A DNA stretch of 64,000 nucleotides from Hyaloscypha bicolor E (Eukaryota; Ascomycota; Leotiomycetes; Helotiales; Hyaloscyphaceae), in contig NW_020194693.1 of assembly GCF_002865645.1 (NCBI RefSeq), positions 620,001 to 684,000 on the forward strand. The letters are read 5' to 3'. Below the pieces are notes generated by a model, which saw only the letters and a program-made list of their open reading frames with translations, made no database searches and had not been told where the DNA came from. The position numbers were made by a program, and so were the translations under genes. Below are positions 1 to 12,748 of this stretch, one piece after another (the first letter of the stretch is position 1; each line of letters opens with the position of its first letter).

Positions 1-1553
1 GCTTAGAAATCAAAGGAGTCTTGATCCGTGGGCCGTGAAAAGGAGCCGGAAGCGTGAAATCACCAGGTTTTATAGGAAGCCCTTCGTCCCGAATATTCAG
101 TGCGACTAGATAGTTTGCCTTTCAAGAAGGGTTTTAGAGTCTTGAACTCCTGTTGTTAGTGGCCCAATAAGGTGCATTCTGAATCAAGTGTGGTTCGACG
201 GGGCCAATAGCAGAAGAGTACGGACTTTGCACATTGTCCCCCAGGACTACCCAAACCTTCTGCCCCCAAGTTGCCCCTGTGTTGTCTTGAGCTCCGCTCT
301 CATATGCCATGGGCCATATTTTGCCTAATTATGTGGAGCTCGACCTTTCCGCACAATGTACAGAAGCTTCTGAGAACATCGCTGGTCCCACGTGCAGTCC
401 TATCGAATATCCTTCGCCAGTCCTCAAACTTCTTCTCACGTTGTAACGGTTCGATTCTGAAGCTCCTTGACATTATCCAGATGCATGCGATGGCTCGAGG
501 TACTCGCAGAACCGGGAGGCTCTTCAAATTTGAGAGGACAAGTCGGCGGCTCGGACTGCAGTTGTTGCGCCTGGTATGGGCTGAAGAGGTGCTTGGGCGT
601 GATGCGGCAAGAGAAAGTTCCTGTCGGGGTACGGTGATTGTTCTCTTCAATCTCTCGATTCCTTGGGGCTCTGCCAGCCTTCAGTCCTGGGCCCTGTGAT
701 GGTCTGACTCTTGCGCCATCGGCAAGTGGTGTGATTTAGAGATCTTCAATGGCATTACCGTGCGTTGTCCCGTTGCCATTCTTCGACCGGTTGCTTCGCG
801 GAGCACGAGAGCGTTGACAGTGGAAGGGCGAGCTGAGCGACATGCAATTAAGCCTTACACCTGTATGAGTCAGATTCATTTTCGTTCGAAGTCTCGGGGA
901 AAACAGGGACCTTACCTACGGGACCATTTTACTCTGTTGGGTTGCACAAATGCATTCCGATCAGATGGTTGGCTTTGTTGTCTGCTTAACTTCAGTTGAA
1001 TATGGTGACGGATAGGGAAATGTTGGTCTTTGGGGCGGGAGAGCGACTGCATCGAGGGTGATTTCGAGGATGAGGTTCGTTCTCCTTTCCTCCAGGACTG
1101 CTCAGGTTCGAAGAGGCACCGCAGACGGCATTCAAGGTTCCTCTTTTGTTGTGGGGTTCGAGAAAACTTCAAAGGAGGAAGGCGCCTTGCACCAAATGCC
1201 ACAACAAGCGACGTGCCTTCCGAATTGATCCCTCTCTGCCCGATTTCTCGGCCTTGCATCTGGGAGACCACCGCTCTCAGTTTTTTTGTTCTTGCCGCCG
1301 TTCTTGGTGAACTTTTGCCACCCAAACTCCAATCCCAAGTGGCTTAAGCTCCTCCATTCCTCCAATGCGGCTCTTCTTGGAACTCTACAATCGTCACTCT
1401 CTTCGCATGCGAAGAACCTCTTACTGAGACACCTGCAGCCACTCTTTAGACCAACCTGCCACGCACGGCGCGGTCTGGTCGAAGCCCCGCGCTGCCTTAT
1501 TAGAGACTGCGGGATGGCAGGACACAATGTGACCCCCGAGTCTTCGCATCTCA
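1..1553. other. No supported gene; upstream region of the histidine kinase gene
   Basis: Open frames exist on both strands here, several of them overlapping one another, but none gives a recognisable domain, a plausible splice pattern or a compositional bias on one strand. I treat the stretch as intergenic plus the promoter and 5' leader of the following kinase gene. An additional 5' exon of that gene could lie here and would not be recognised by eye. Confidence 0.5.
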
Positions 1554-4500
1554 ATGCAAGACAAATCCATGCTGCAGCAATTATCCAGAACATCGCCAGG
1601 TTACTCGCCACTCTCCAGTACCAGCCAGAGGCGGTTTGAAGCTCATCATGGTTCTAGATACTACATGCCAGATTCTCAATCAACATCGACTGCTCAGCAC
1701 AAACAATGCGCCTCCAGTAGCCCCACACCCACTGCAACGTCGAGTGGCACATGCCCACCCACCGCCGTACCAGCGTCCCTGGAGCTACCGCCAAGTACAT
1801 CGCCTCTCAGACACGACCCTACCCTCACTGCTTTCGCGCAGCTCGCCGCCTTTCGACTTGACTGCGAGCGTGGGTTCATATCTCTGATTGATCATGAGCA
1901 GCAGTACGTTCTAGCCGAAGCAACACGCAGCATCTCGCTTCTGAATCCCGAGCAATGCCTTCCAGGTGATGACTTGTATCTGGGTGCTCAGAAACTGCCT
2001 GTGGCATGGGGTTTGTGTCCAGATACGATTCATACCTTCACTGCGGAGGACGACAAGTAAGTACAATCGGAGTCTCGGAGATTATTTGTTCCCCGACTTC
2101 GTTTCTATTGTTAGATTTGCACCCGAGACATTCAGTTTTTATTATTCAATCTTCCCCGGGACATTCTAAGCTATGATTAGGCTGACTCCATGGCGTGTAG
2201 GCTCAACGTCTCGACCCAGCAGATCACAGCAAACCAGTACTGCTACGTCATCAACGATCTCGCGGAGGTCGATTGTTTCAAAGATAGACCCTATGTTTCT
2301 GGCTGGCCATTTGCTCGTTTCTATGCCGAGGTTCCCCTCAAGTCTGGCGGCTTTGTAATTGGTAGCGTCTGCGTAGGAGACAACAAACCGAGATCTGGTA
2401 TGGATGTGGTAGCACTGAATAAACTCACGGAAGTGGCAACTGCTGTCGCTATCCACCTTGACCTTGTGCAAGCACAAAATCGACTTCAGCGATCTCAGGA
2501 AATGGTGCGGGGGCTGGGTCAATTTGTGGATGGGAAGGTAGGTCCTGGGGAACAACCCTCCCCTCTTCCAAGCAGTCCCTGGACCTTTCCTGGATACAAT
2601 GTCTTAATACTCCTCTAAAAACATTTCTCAATCAAATGCTGACTTTCTTTTGACCCAGTCTGTCCGGGAATGGTGGAAGGATACTTTCAATGACCAGTTT
2701 AAAGGCTTGACTGACACGAAGGGGGATGCATCAGACCAGGGTCCTGGATTTGCGCAAACATTGTTAACTGGTTCGGAAAACCGGCACACGCTCTCTCCAA
2801 GGGCAGAGTCCCCCGCCGGTTCATCATCGCGCAATGGTCCTGATCCTGATGAAGTGGAACAAGATGCAATGGACCGATTTGATTCTCTTGCCGCAACGGC
2901 AACGCACTCATCTAGGAGCCACACCAATGATGCTGCGTTACCAGTTCGAACAGTTCAGCTGCAGGACATTCCTTCTCAATTAGAAGTTCCCGGACAACCA
3001 TCTACTCCAAGTGTACAGCGCGATTCTGTACAATTATCCGACGGATCACCTTCATCCAAAGAACAAATGGCCTACGAAGCTATTCAACGCCTTTTCTGCC
3101 GAGCAAGCCATTTGGTAAGGGAGTCGAGCGAACTTCATGGTATAATTTTTGTGGATGCGTCACTACAGGACATTGCGATCACGGAAAATCGGAGGAAGTC
3201 GGTGGTGACTCCTGCCAATACACCTAGATTCGGTGATTTGAGACACTCTGCAACGACCCACAATCGAGGGCTGTCCATTGGTACCAATCACAACTCATGG
3301 GTAACTACAGAATCTGCTGACCTTCCAGCGTTCATTCGGCAAGGCTTCAAGGCTCATGTTGAGGCTCCAGCCACAGGAGGCAAAGACAAAGCATCAATCT
3401 GCAACTTGTTAGGCTACTCATTAAACAATAACTCGGGACGTGGAGATACAGCACCATCCAGCAGACATTTAGAAGTTCCACAATCCACTTTACGCGACCT
3501 TCTCCGCAGATATCCCAACGGGCATATCTTCCAGTTCAACTCCGATGGATCACTGTTGGACCACGAGGTCATGGACTCGATCGGTCATGGCTCGTCAACA
3601 AGTCGCTCTCGAACACACTCAAATGGCAAATCAATCTTTGAAAAGGAAAAGGAGCAGCTGCGGGCCTATCAACTGCTTCATATTTGCCCAGGTGCACGAG
3701 GTATCATATTCTTTCCATTGTGGGATCCGCAGAGAGATCAAGTCAGTGCGGTTCCTGGCATCCGTGAATCCTTTCCCCCTTCTTCTGATATCTTGTATCA
3801 GTGGAACTTTGAATGCTGACTTGGGTTTCTTAGTGGTTTGCTGGCAGTCTTGCGTGGACTACGGACCCTGTGAGAATGTTGCAGTCAGAGGACGTCACTT
3901 TCCTTGCTGCCTTCGGCAGCTGCATCATGGCTGAGAAGTCGAAGATGGAAACTCTTGTAGCCGATCGTGCCAAATCCGATTTCATATCCTCCGTCAGCCA
4001 TGAGCTCCGGTCACCTCTCCATGGCATTCTTGCTACTGTTGAAGCTCTTGCTGATACTGCAATGACCATGGAGCAAAACGATCTGATTCGTACTGTTTCC
4101 ACTTGTGGGGAGGTGCTTATGGATACAATGGATCACATTCTCGATTACGCAAAGCTCAGTAATTCCAAGAAACTCCGAAGGCTGACCACAGGCGAGGCCG
4201 AGGGGTTTGAACAACGTTCCTTGCAAAGCATTAAGATCACAAGCTTTGACCTGAGCAACCTTGTCGAGAGTGTTGTGGAAGGGATCTTTGCTGGCCATAA
4301 CTATCGCAGCCTTGTCAACGCAGACAAAGTTTCTTCCGAGCAGGCGCGAAAAGCACATGAACAGAACGCCGTTCGATTGACACCGCCCAGCATGAATCCT
4401 AACGTGATGGTTATAGTCGACATCGAACGGCAGCTAACCTGGCTCTTCGATTCGCAAGTCGGTGCTTGGAAGCGGATCTTGACGAACTTATTCGGAAACG

Positions 4501-6195
4501 CGCTAAAATATACCGAAGCAGGTTTTGTTCGAGTTTCTCTCTCTGCAAACCCAATCCCATTGAGACCGAACTCTTTCGTCGTTACACTTGAGATCCAGGA
4601 TTCTGGAATTGGATTGTCAAAGGATTATGTCCAACATAAGCTCTATACTCCTTTCGCTCAGGAAAATCCAATGTCTGCTGGTACCGGACTTGGTCTCAGC
4701 ATCGTTCGGCAGCTAGTCAATGACCTGGAGGGAAGTATCGACATTGAAAGTGAAGTGGGATACGGCACCTGGGTCAAGGTGTCTGTGGCTTCGAGCATCT
4801 CATCGTCCGATCAACCGGACGAACAGTCTATTGGAAGTTCCGCAAAGATTCGAGACATCAGAGTGTGGTGTGAAGGCCTTAAGATCTGTCTCGTTGGCTT
4901 TGACTACTATCCAGAGATTGAAGAAGCCCCTACTGGTATCCTTAGCGCAATCGCAAGACGCATGCTTGCAATCCGCTCCTCCATGACAACGTTGCTCGCC
5001 GAGTGGTTCGGCATGGAAGTTGTAACGGCCCCTTCACTTGACAAAGCAAAGGGTGATATCTTGATCGGGATGCAATCTCAGATCAACGTGGTCCCGCAGC
5101 AAACCCGAGCCGAACCGTTGATTGTCTTTGAGGACTGTTATTCAGGATTTCGCGGTGGAAATGATGGTGGTGTCTTTCATCTTTCGCAACCGTAAGTGAC
5201 CAGCCAAGCACGAATCAAAGATTTATATATTCCAACGCGATGGGGCGTGGAATTTACACTTGAGTATGCTGACTTACATTCAGGGTTGGACCTCACAAGC
5301 TTGCCAGAATTCTGGGCCTTTGTCTTGAATACAGATACGCCGCCGGGATAACTCCCGATAGTTCTTGCAACACTCCCGGGCGAGCGGATTCATTCGGATT
5401 CTCTCGATCTACAGAAGCATCTCAGAACATTCAATATGACATTTCACCAAAAGCCGAAAGTGTCACCGATGCTGTTGGCGAAAGCCATTTGAATGTACCG
5501 AAAGAGACTCGTCCATCAAGCCCAACGCCACTGCTTGTCAAACCGAGATCCATTGTGCTCTTAGTTGAGGATAACTCTGTCAATATGAAGGTATGTGCCC
5601 ATCCTAGGGCGGGAAATTTTGCAGCTGATAACATGGACTCAGATCCTTATGAACCATATGAAGCGGGCCAAAGAAGAATACACCACGGCGATCAACGGCC
5701 TCGAGGCTTTGCATAAATATCAAGCCGAACATCAAAGTATCAAGGTCATATTCATGGGTATGAAGCCAATTTCTTCTGTCAATGTCCCAAATCTCAGCTC
5801 ACTGAAGTTCGACCTTTGGAAACGAGCGTTCTCACGGACGTCAAGATTGGTCGAGAGCTCTTTGGAACAATGGAATTTCGATTGGTCCGATCAAATTGGA
5901 ACGTTGAACATCTTCCAAACGTTATAGCGGGACTGGGGACATTTAGCTAACGTATGTGATAGATGTGGCTATGCCAGTAAAAGACGGGATCACTGCAACG
6001 AAGGAAATCCGACAATTCGAGCGTGAAACTTCCTTACCAAGGGTTCGAATAGCTGTCTTGACTTGTTTCTCCTCGGAAGAATACCAGAAAAATGCTTTCA
6101 CGGCTGGGGCTGACTTGTTCCTGATCAAACCGGTACGTATGAAGGGTCTAAAACCTATTTTAGAGATGGATCCGGAGGTTGTAGTTCCGCCTTAA
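1554..6195 (+). CDS. Hybrid histidine kinase (GAF, HisKA, HATPase, receiver)
   Basis: This is a cytosolic two-component hybrid sensor kinase. It autophosphorylates on His and passes the phosphate to its own receiver Asp, upstream of an HPt protein and response regulators. Proposed exons are 1554-2056, 2201-2537, 2659-3741, 3834-5191, 5284-5590, 5643-5757 and 5963-6195. They join in frame to 1311 codons. A GAF-like region occupies about residues 88-255, followed by a low-complexity linker. The H-box SHELRSP has its His near residue 697. The N-box is NLFGNALKYTE, with G-boxes DSGIGLS and GTGLGLSIV. The receiver starts at LLVEDNSVNMK and has the phospho-acceptor in MDVAMPVKDG (Asp about 1235) and the KP motif in LIKPVRMKGL. 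The sixth intron (5758-5962) splits the codon of that Asp. No transmembrane segment is visible. The start is the first ATG of the first coding exon; an upstream exon is possible. Two-component function is secure, the subgroup is not. Confidence 0.88.
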
Positions 6196-6703
6196 AGACC
6201 TTGCTCAGATTGCTCTAAGAAAGGAGGAATATTTGGGGATTGACTGTTTTGTGCTCTGCATTGCTTCTAAAACTGTATAAATAGCTCAAGAAAAGATGTT
6301 GCATCTTGCGACTCATTCAATCAATCACGTCGTCCCGAGTGATTCAAACGTAAAAGGCAATTTTGAACAACAACGAATCAAATGCATGCAAATGGACTGC
6401 TCAAATGTACCAACGAACTTAGAGGCATTGTTTTCAAACATAATTCGAGGAATTGTCAAGGGAAGAGAGGACGTCGCTGTTCTCAGAAATAGGGTTGCCT
6501 AAGATCACGAGATTCGCATCGTCCCCGCCGCGCAGCCCCAACGCGTCATGGTCATCCAGTCCTCAGCCACAGTTCGACCACCCTCACACCTGAGCAACCT
6601 CCAAGACACAAAATGATCTGAGGCCCTTCGACGAGAGCTCTTCCCCTAGAGCGCAGACACTACACAATCTCCAAACTCAGAGAGAAGCCTTCGAACAATT
6701 ACG
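6196..6703. other. Intergenic, kinase 3' end to gyp7 start
   Basis: About 500 bases separate two genes transcribed in the same direction. Short frames here have no recognisable content. The stretch should contain the terminator of the kinase gene and the promoter of the Rab-GAP gene; I can point to no clear TATA box. Confidence 0.5.
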
Positions 6704-9508
6704 ATGACATCGTCCAGGCGCCCCGCCAGGGCCGTATCGCCTTCGAAAAGCTTCTATGCGTTGAGCGACGACGAAGAGGGAGAATACAATACAATTACGC
6801 ATACGACTACTGGCAGAGGAGTTAAGCTGCTATATTCCAAGAGCAAGGCAAGTTGAACTCTTACCACGCATTGCGGAGGAAGAGGGTGGTGCGGGGTAGT
6901 CTACAGAAGCATGAGCTGACCATATTCCCAGGTCTACATCCACCCAACTCCCTCTGCGAAAGACAATATACCAGGCTACATCGCCCTCCTGCAACAGAAA
7001 CCTCCTCCTGATTCCCGCCCTACATCCTCCTCCTCTACATCCGCGCGCTCGAAGACCGCCGCCTCCCTCCTCCTCGCCTGGCTTCCGGAACACTCTCTCG
7101 GAGATGCCCTCGATACATATGTCAAAGTCGACCTCTCGGAAGGCGACTCACCTCCAAAGCAATCATACCTCGTTCCTCCCCCTCCCACCACGACTACACA
7201 TTCTAGCTCCATTGGGCACTACGCCTTCGCGATCCCGGTGTCTGCCATCTACAGCTTGCTTGTGAGGCCGCCCAGTCTGGGCTGGTGGTTTGGCAGCGTG
7301 ATCATCAATTCCCGCGCCGGAGACTCCTTCCCCGCCCTCTTCTTCCACGACTCAGAATGCCAGTCCACAATCCTACAAAAGAAGCGCCATGCCCGCGAGA
7401 ACTTCGACCCGTTCGGCGCGAACGGCGAGATGTTTTGGGGCGGGGATGAAGTGTTAAGATGGTTGAGACGATACGTGGTTATTGAGAGGAGTGGTGCGGA
7501 GCCGAATATATATCTGGTCGAGCCGAGTACGGAGGATAAGGAGGCATTTGGCGGGAAGCCCGTTACGGCTGCGGTGGTGAGGAGGCCGAGTAGTAGTGGG
7601 ATGACGATCGGTGGTGCTGCTGGTGCTGCTGGTGCTGCATCTGGTTCAGGCTCAAGGATGCCGCGAGATGCGGGCATGGACCCTGTGACGAAGTTCGTCA
7701 AAGAGGCAGGGTGGAATTTGATGGAGAAGTTTAGCAAGGTTACGACGTTTACACGCAGGACCGCGGACTCGGTCATTGATAATCCGAAGATTCCGCCGCA
7801 GGTGAGGAGGTTGCTCAGGAATCCGGAGGTCCAGACGCTGCAGGAAGAGTTTGATAGCGCGAGGATTTATCTGGCGAGGTGGGCGATGGGGATTGCGGAG
7901 CAGAGTGAACGGGACCGCAATCAGAGGATTTGGACGGCGAGGGATGTGCTGGAGATGGAGGAGACGGATGTGGGGGAGTTTGAGCTGCTGGATACGGAGA
8001 TGGGGAGTTTGAGTTTGAAGGAGTTGAGAAAGACCGTTACGCTAATGGAGTGGAATGGCTTTTTTGATCAGAGGACGGGCCGGCTACAAGTTACTGTCGA
8101 CGAGGTCAAGGAAAGGATCTTCCATGGTGGACTTGATGCTGAAGATGGAGTGAGGAAAGAGGCTTGGCTATTCCTCCTCGGTGTCTATGACTGGGAGTCG
8201 TCAACCGATGAACGGAAAGCTGAGGTCGCCAGACTTCGAGACGAGTACGTGAAGTTAAAGGGAGCATGGTGGGACCGCCTCGTTGATCTCGGCGGCGAAG
8301 GAGAGGAAGGCGAATGGTGGCGCGAGCAAAAAGGCCGAATAGGTTTGTGACACTGAATTCCCGTGACCTCAAGACTGCAGTATAGACTAACGTATCCCAT
8401 TCCTTGGGGTCCTCGCTATAGAGAAAGACGTCCACAGAACAGACCGTACAATTCCTCTCTTCGCAGGCGAAGACACACCTCACCCGGACCCCTCATCTCC
8501 TTTCGCAGATGTAGGCACGAATGTCCATCTCGAGCAGATGAAAGACATGCTGCTCACCTACAACGAATATAACCGCGACCTCGGCTACGTACAAGGGATG
8601 TCTGACCTCCTGGCTCCTATCTACGCTGTCATGCAAGACGACGCCGTTGCCTTCTGGGGCTTCCAGCACTTCATGGATCGTATGGAACGCAATTTCCTGC
8701 GTGATCAGAGTGGCATGAGGAAACAACTCCTCACGTTAGATCATTTAGTTCAACTCATGGACCCGAAACTATACATGCATCTCCAGTCCGCGGATTCCAC
8801 GAACTTCTTTTTCTTTTTTAGGATGTTGCTCGTCTGGTATAAACGCGAGTTCCAATGGTTGGACGTATTGCATTTATGGGAGGTGTTGTGGACGGACTAC
8901 CTAACTTCTGGTTTCCACCTCTTTGTTGCACTCGCTATCCTGGATAAACATAGGGATGTGATTATGGAGCATTTGAAGCATTTTGATGAGGTGTTGAAAT
9001 ATGGTATTTCCCCCTCTCCCTTAACCATTCTTCCTCCCACATAAACTAATGATGAAGTATAGTCAACGAATTATCAACGACAATCGATCTAGAATCCACG
9101 CTCATCCGAGCAGAAGCTCTGTTCCGCCGCTTCCAGAGAACCGTCGAGGCTATCGATAAAAAGTCCAACTTTCCTGCTCCGAAGCTGCGTCAAAGACCGA
9201 ACAGGATTTCTTCCTCAGAGAGCGCAGCTAGCGCTGGATCTACTGCAGGTGCGAGCGCGAATACCAGCGCCATCGATGCCGTAACGGCAGGCAGCACGAA
9301 CAGCGGCGGCGGCAGACCTGGTAGCGCAGGCAAAGATAAAGGGAGGAGAGTTAGTGGGGAGCTGGAGGATGTCAGACCTAAAGTTATTTCTTCGGAGCTG
9401 AGAGGGTTGTTGAGTAGGAAAGTCGAGGTGTTACCGCGCAAGGTGGTGAGGAAGACCGGCGAGGGCTTGAGTAGTTTGGGGGAGGGGAAAGGGAAGGATA
9501 AGAAATAG
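6704..9508 (+). CDS. gyp7: Rab GTPase-activating protein Gyp7 (TBC domain)
   Basis: This is a GTPase-activating protein of the Gyp7/TBC1D15 family, which in yeast acts on the vacuolar Rab Ypt7 and so in vacuole fusion and endosomal traffic. Exons 6704-6847, 6932-8342, 8422-9003 and 9063-9508 join in frame to 860 residues. The N-terminal half (about residues 40-300) matches the Rab-binding region of this family. The TBC domain spans about 447-735. The arginine finger I-x-x-D-x-x-R is visible with its Arg near 524, and the glutamine finger is YVQG with its Gln near 576. The C-terminal 130 residues are low-complexity Ala/Gly/Ser. The first intron (6848-6931) begins with GC rather than GT; the GCAAGT donor keeps the strongly family-like junction LLYSKSK/VYIHPTPS. 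A glycine/alanine-rich stretch near residue 275 is typical of filamentous-fungal members. The identification is strong. Confidence 0.93.
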
Positions 9509-10071
9509 GGTTGGAGGAGGAGGGAATAATGTGGCGTGAGCGGCGTTTAGTTCATTGGTCTGAGGGCACAGAAGGGGAAGATATTGATATATAGATAATG
9601 AATCTTCACTTTGGTTTTGAGAAAGCAGACACAGTTCTGTCATCGGCCTCGAGGCTTTGCATAAATACAACCTTGGGCTTCGGAATATCAGCCAAAAGCC
9701 ATACTTGTGTTGAGACGTTCCTGAAGTGAGTAGTGGAGCTTCCCCAGAGGTGAGGTACTTCGAGGGAGGAGGGGCGAGCATGATACCGAGATTTGAGCAT
9801 TACACATCATTGAGATCGAATCCTGCAAAGAAAATAGTCAGCTCTGATGTCCCGTGGAGTCCAGGAATTTACACACCCTCTCTATCAGCTGAAGTCGAGT
9901 CTCACAGCCTGGATCCATCATCTCTGCTGCGCTTGTGAACCCTCTCTATGGTCCCAACCCTCATCTCCCTCTTCCATGCACCCTCCTCCTTTCCTCAACT
10001 CCCCTGTCCAATCCATCGGAACCGGTACATCACCCGCAATCCAATTTTCCTCCGTCTCACTAACTCTTGGA
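9509..10071. other. Intergenic 3' of gyp7
   Basis: No gene is supported here. The stretch follows the TAG stop of gyp7 and contains pyrimidine-rich sequence around 9950-10020 on the plus strand. Short frames on either strand look like chance. Confidence 0.5.
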
Positions 10072-10266
10072 TCAAATCAGCCCCAGAACCTGCATCACAC
10101 CTGTCACCCTCCTATCCACAAACTGTCTAAACGGACTCTGAGGCGGCGGCGGCGGGAGCACTTTTCGTCCTTCGATTTTTGGACTCGGCGTTGTGTCCGT
10201 CGGAGACTTTTCCGACGGCGAGGGTGTTGAGGGCTGCGTTGGCAGCGTTGAAGTTGTGGTTGGCAT
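10072..10266 (-). CDS. Possible small proline/serine/threonine-rich protein
   Basis: This is a weak candidate of 64 codons on the minus strand, starting at an ATG with A at -3. Its first half is Thr/Ser/Pro-rich; then a run of five prolines is followed by QSPFRQFVDRRVTGVMQVLG, which looks amphipathic and protein-like. A second minus-strand frame (10127-10333) overlaps it and also looks compositionally coding, so at most one is real and the other is a shadow. It may be the first exon of a longer spliced gene. I do not recognise a family. Confidence is low. Confidence 0.22.
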   Translation of the reverse strand: MPTTTSTLPTQPSTPSPSEKSPTDTTPSPKIEGRKVLPPPPPQSPFRQFVDRRVTGVMQVLGLI

Positions 10267-10927
10267 CTTCGAAACGAACTTGAAGGTTGTGAGGAGTTGT
10301 GGGGGACGCGTTAGCATTGAAATATACAATCAAATATTTAATTGTTTTTGGAAATTTCCAATTATAGGGAAAAGATGGATGGGAAGGAATGAGGGAAAGG
10401 TTGACTTAAAGTAAAGATTGGATTGGGGGCGGGGTGAGATAAAGGAAGCGGGACTTGCTGATTGGTGTCATATACGAAATACGGAGTAAGCACTTGCCTT
10501 TGAATTGCTGACGATTGCTTCGCTCGGTTGTGAGTCAGCTTACTCCATACTTGTTATTATTGGGGGTGGGAAATAGGCGAGGTTGGGATAGGGGTAGCCA
10601 AGACGGCGATGCTGACGATTAGGGGTTAGAGATGAATTTGATTGGATGGAAAGTTGGAATTCCAGAGTGGGGAAGTCCGTATTGGGTAATCAGCAGGACA
10701 AATCTTTTGAACAGTCTCAATTATCCTTACGGTCCGTGGAAAGACTCAGGGAGTGAGGAGTTTCCAATGCACTAACGATCCCTCCCCTGGAGATTCGGAA
10801 AATTAAGTCCCGATAAGCCGGATTCAAGAGGAGTGTGCCCCTGCCAAATTCCCTGTTCAGCTCGCGTAAGCCCGCGTAGCATTCCCAACCCAGGTTTGTC
10901 CGCCGAAAGTAGTAATTTTGTGCATAC
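10267..10927. other. Intergenic, no gene seen
   Basis: About 660 bases without a credible frame. If the small minus-strand ORF is real this would be its promoter side. The stretch leads into the decayed NACHT gene. Confidence 0.45.
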
Positions 10928-12748
10928 TTGAGATCAACTCTGTTTTATATATATGCTAGCACAGCAGACACAGCAACAAAGATCCTGATATTCAATCGAC
11001 CAGATATTGCCGTCCTGCAAGATTCTATGCTTGAAAACGATAATATTTGCATCTCTAGAACATTATCAAAAAGCAATATCCGGCTCTACTTTACGACACG
11101 TCTGGAACCTTCCTTCAGACAAAGGCAAAATACCATCAAGCAGTGACCGAGCCGCTATAATCGAGCATCTCATTCGTGTCTGCAACGGCATGTTCATGTG
11201 GGCACAGCTCACTATCAAGTATCTTTCAAGTCCGGCTCTGATACCCGCAGAACTACTCGATACCATTTGGAAGATTCAGCTGCCAGAAGATCTCGACGTC
11301 ATGTATGAGCGGATATTTTATCTCCTGTAAAGAGCATACAAACCAGAAAAGAACCTCGCTAGACGAATCTTCCTGTGGCTTATTTATGTGAGAGAAACGC
11401 TTACAATCGACTAACTACATAACGTATTTTCAACTGCTACTGACGTCTTTGCCGAGCCTGGAGCATTGACAAAGTACGAAAGTGGAATCATTTAGTCCTG
11501 TGGTAGTTTAGTCGAGGTCTTGTTAAAGTATTACCGTTTCATATATCTATCTGTTAAGGAGTTTCTGTAGTCGAACCACCCTTGTATAGTGGATTTCACG
11601 CAGAAAGTTACACAGTCTATGCTAGAGATAGCTATAGCTTGATTAAAATACCTGACTATTAAGACTCCTCAAGGACCGCTTTCTGGAACTCTTGGAATAG
11701 CAAGTTCGGCAAAGAAAGAGATAAGAAATTTCCCTTTCTCCTCTATACCTCGAGTTATTGGCTAGAGCACGTATACTATGCAATATTATATAATATTGAG
11801 TCTCAGTATAATTGTATCCCAGAGTTAGACCCCTTATATAGCCTACTATCTACCATGGACAGCTTTCTCGACTCCAAATTAAAGATAATGGCATGGATCG
11901 AAGGCATCTATGTTCTCAAATCGTCTAAAAAACGCATCAAAAACTTACGCTTTTGGTCCAGATACGGTAGCAAAGAGATTTCCAGGTATAAGAAATCAGA
12001 CCTTGTTCGTCTTTCCAAGAAAGCAATATCTCGAAGCTCTAGACACTACATGGCATAATGTCCTCACGAAGATACCGACTGAGATCTGGGATAATATAAC
12101 GGCATTTACGAAGTGTAGTTTCTGGCAAGCTATAAAGGCTACTGAGATCTATAACTCGGCAGCGGTCGGCCCTCTTAAGCACTTTGTCGACAGCAGCCCT
12201 CCTTTTACTGTAACCCAGTTGTTATCAAGTAGGGTTGAGCTCGGGTATTAATTATATGACCTTTAAAGTAAGTCGTCGACCCTTGCCAAAGACCCAGAAT
12301 TAACTTTAAGTTTATAGGGCAATAGATAAGAGATATATAATAATGAATGATTTTTACAGGGAAAGGGGAAAAAATGGATATACCTGGACCCGAATATTCC
12401 ATGCCAAAGCACATTATTAAGCGCGCTTATTCCGGATAGGTGGCGATATATGAAATTTGGAATCTTCGCAATATCCGTTATCCTACAGGTCACTTTAATA
12501 TACTCCTCGATAAACCCAAGGTATTAATCCAAGTCCAACGTATATTCAAGAATCCTTACGAGATAGGCCCATTAAGGCTCCCAATAACGATCCACTATAG
12601 CCAGAAAATATTCCCAGGCAACACCACCACGCAGTTAGAAAATACTTTTATGCAGACAATGACTGGGCCCCTTACTATAAGATCAGATTTCAGCTGCGGA
12701 GGTCGATATATATACTTTCGTAACTATGCGGCACTAGATATGCTCTAG
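10928..12748 (+). pseudogene. Decayed NACHT/STAND (NLR-like) gene
   Basis: Fragments in several frames match fungal NACHT-domain STAND proteins, the class that includes heterokaryon-incompatibility receptors such as HET-E. In order they are: TATKILIFNRPDIAVL (end of the NTPase core); VCNGMFMWAQLTIKYL with LPEDLDVMYERIF (11160-11325); LARRIFLWLIYVRETLTID (about 11350-11415); a SVKEFL element near 11565; and FLDSKLKIMAWIEGIYVL near 11865. More distant remains to 12748 include IRSDFSCGGRYIYF. Stop codons and frame changes separate them all, so no protein can be made. The P-loop end of the gene is missing or unrecognisable. Local composition is more AT-rich than the flanking genes, consistent with C-to-T decay. 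Family assignment is confident; the exact ends are not. Confidence 0.7.

Noticed and set aside
912..1639. Overlapping open frames on both strands before the kinase gene
   Set aside because: They overlap one another in opposite directions, give no recognisable domain and have no intron or start support.
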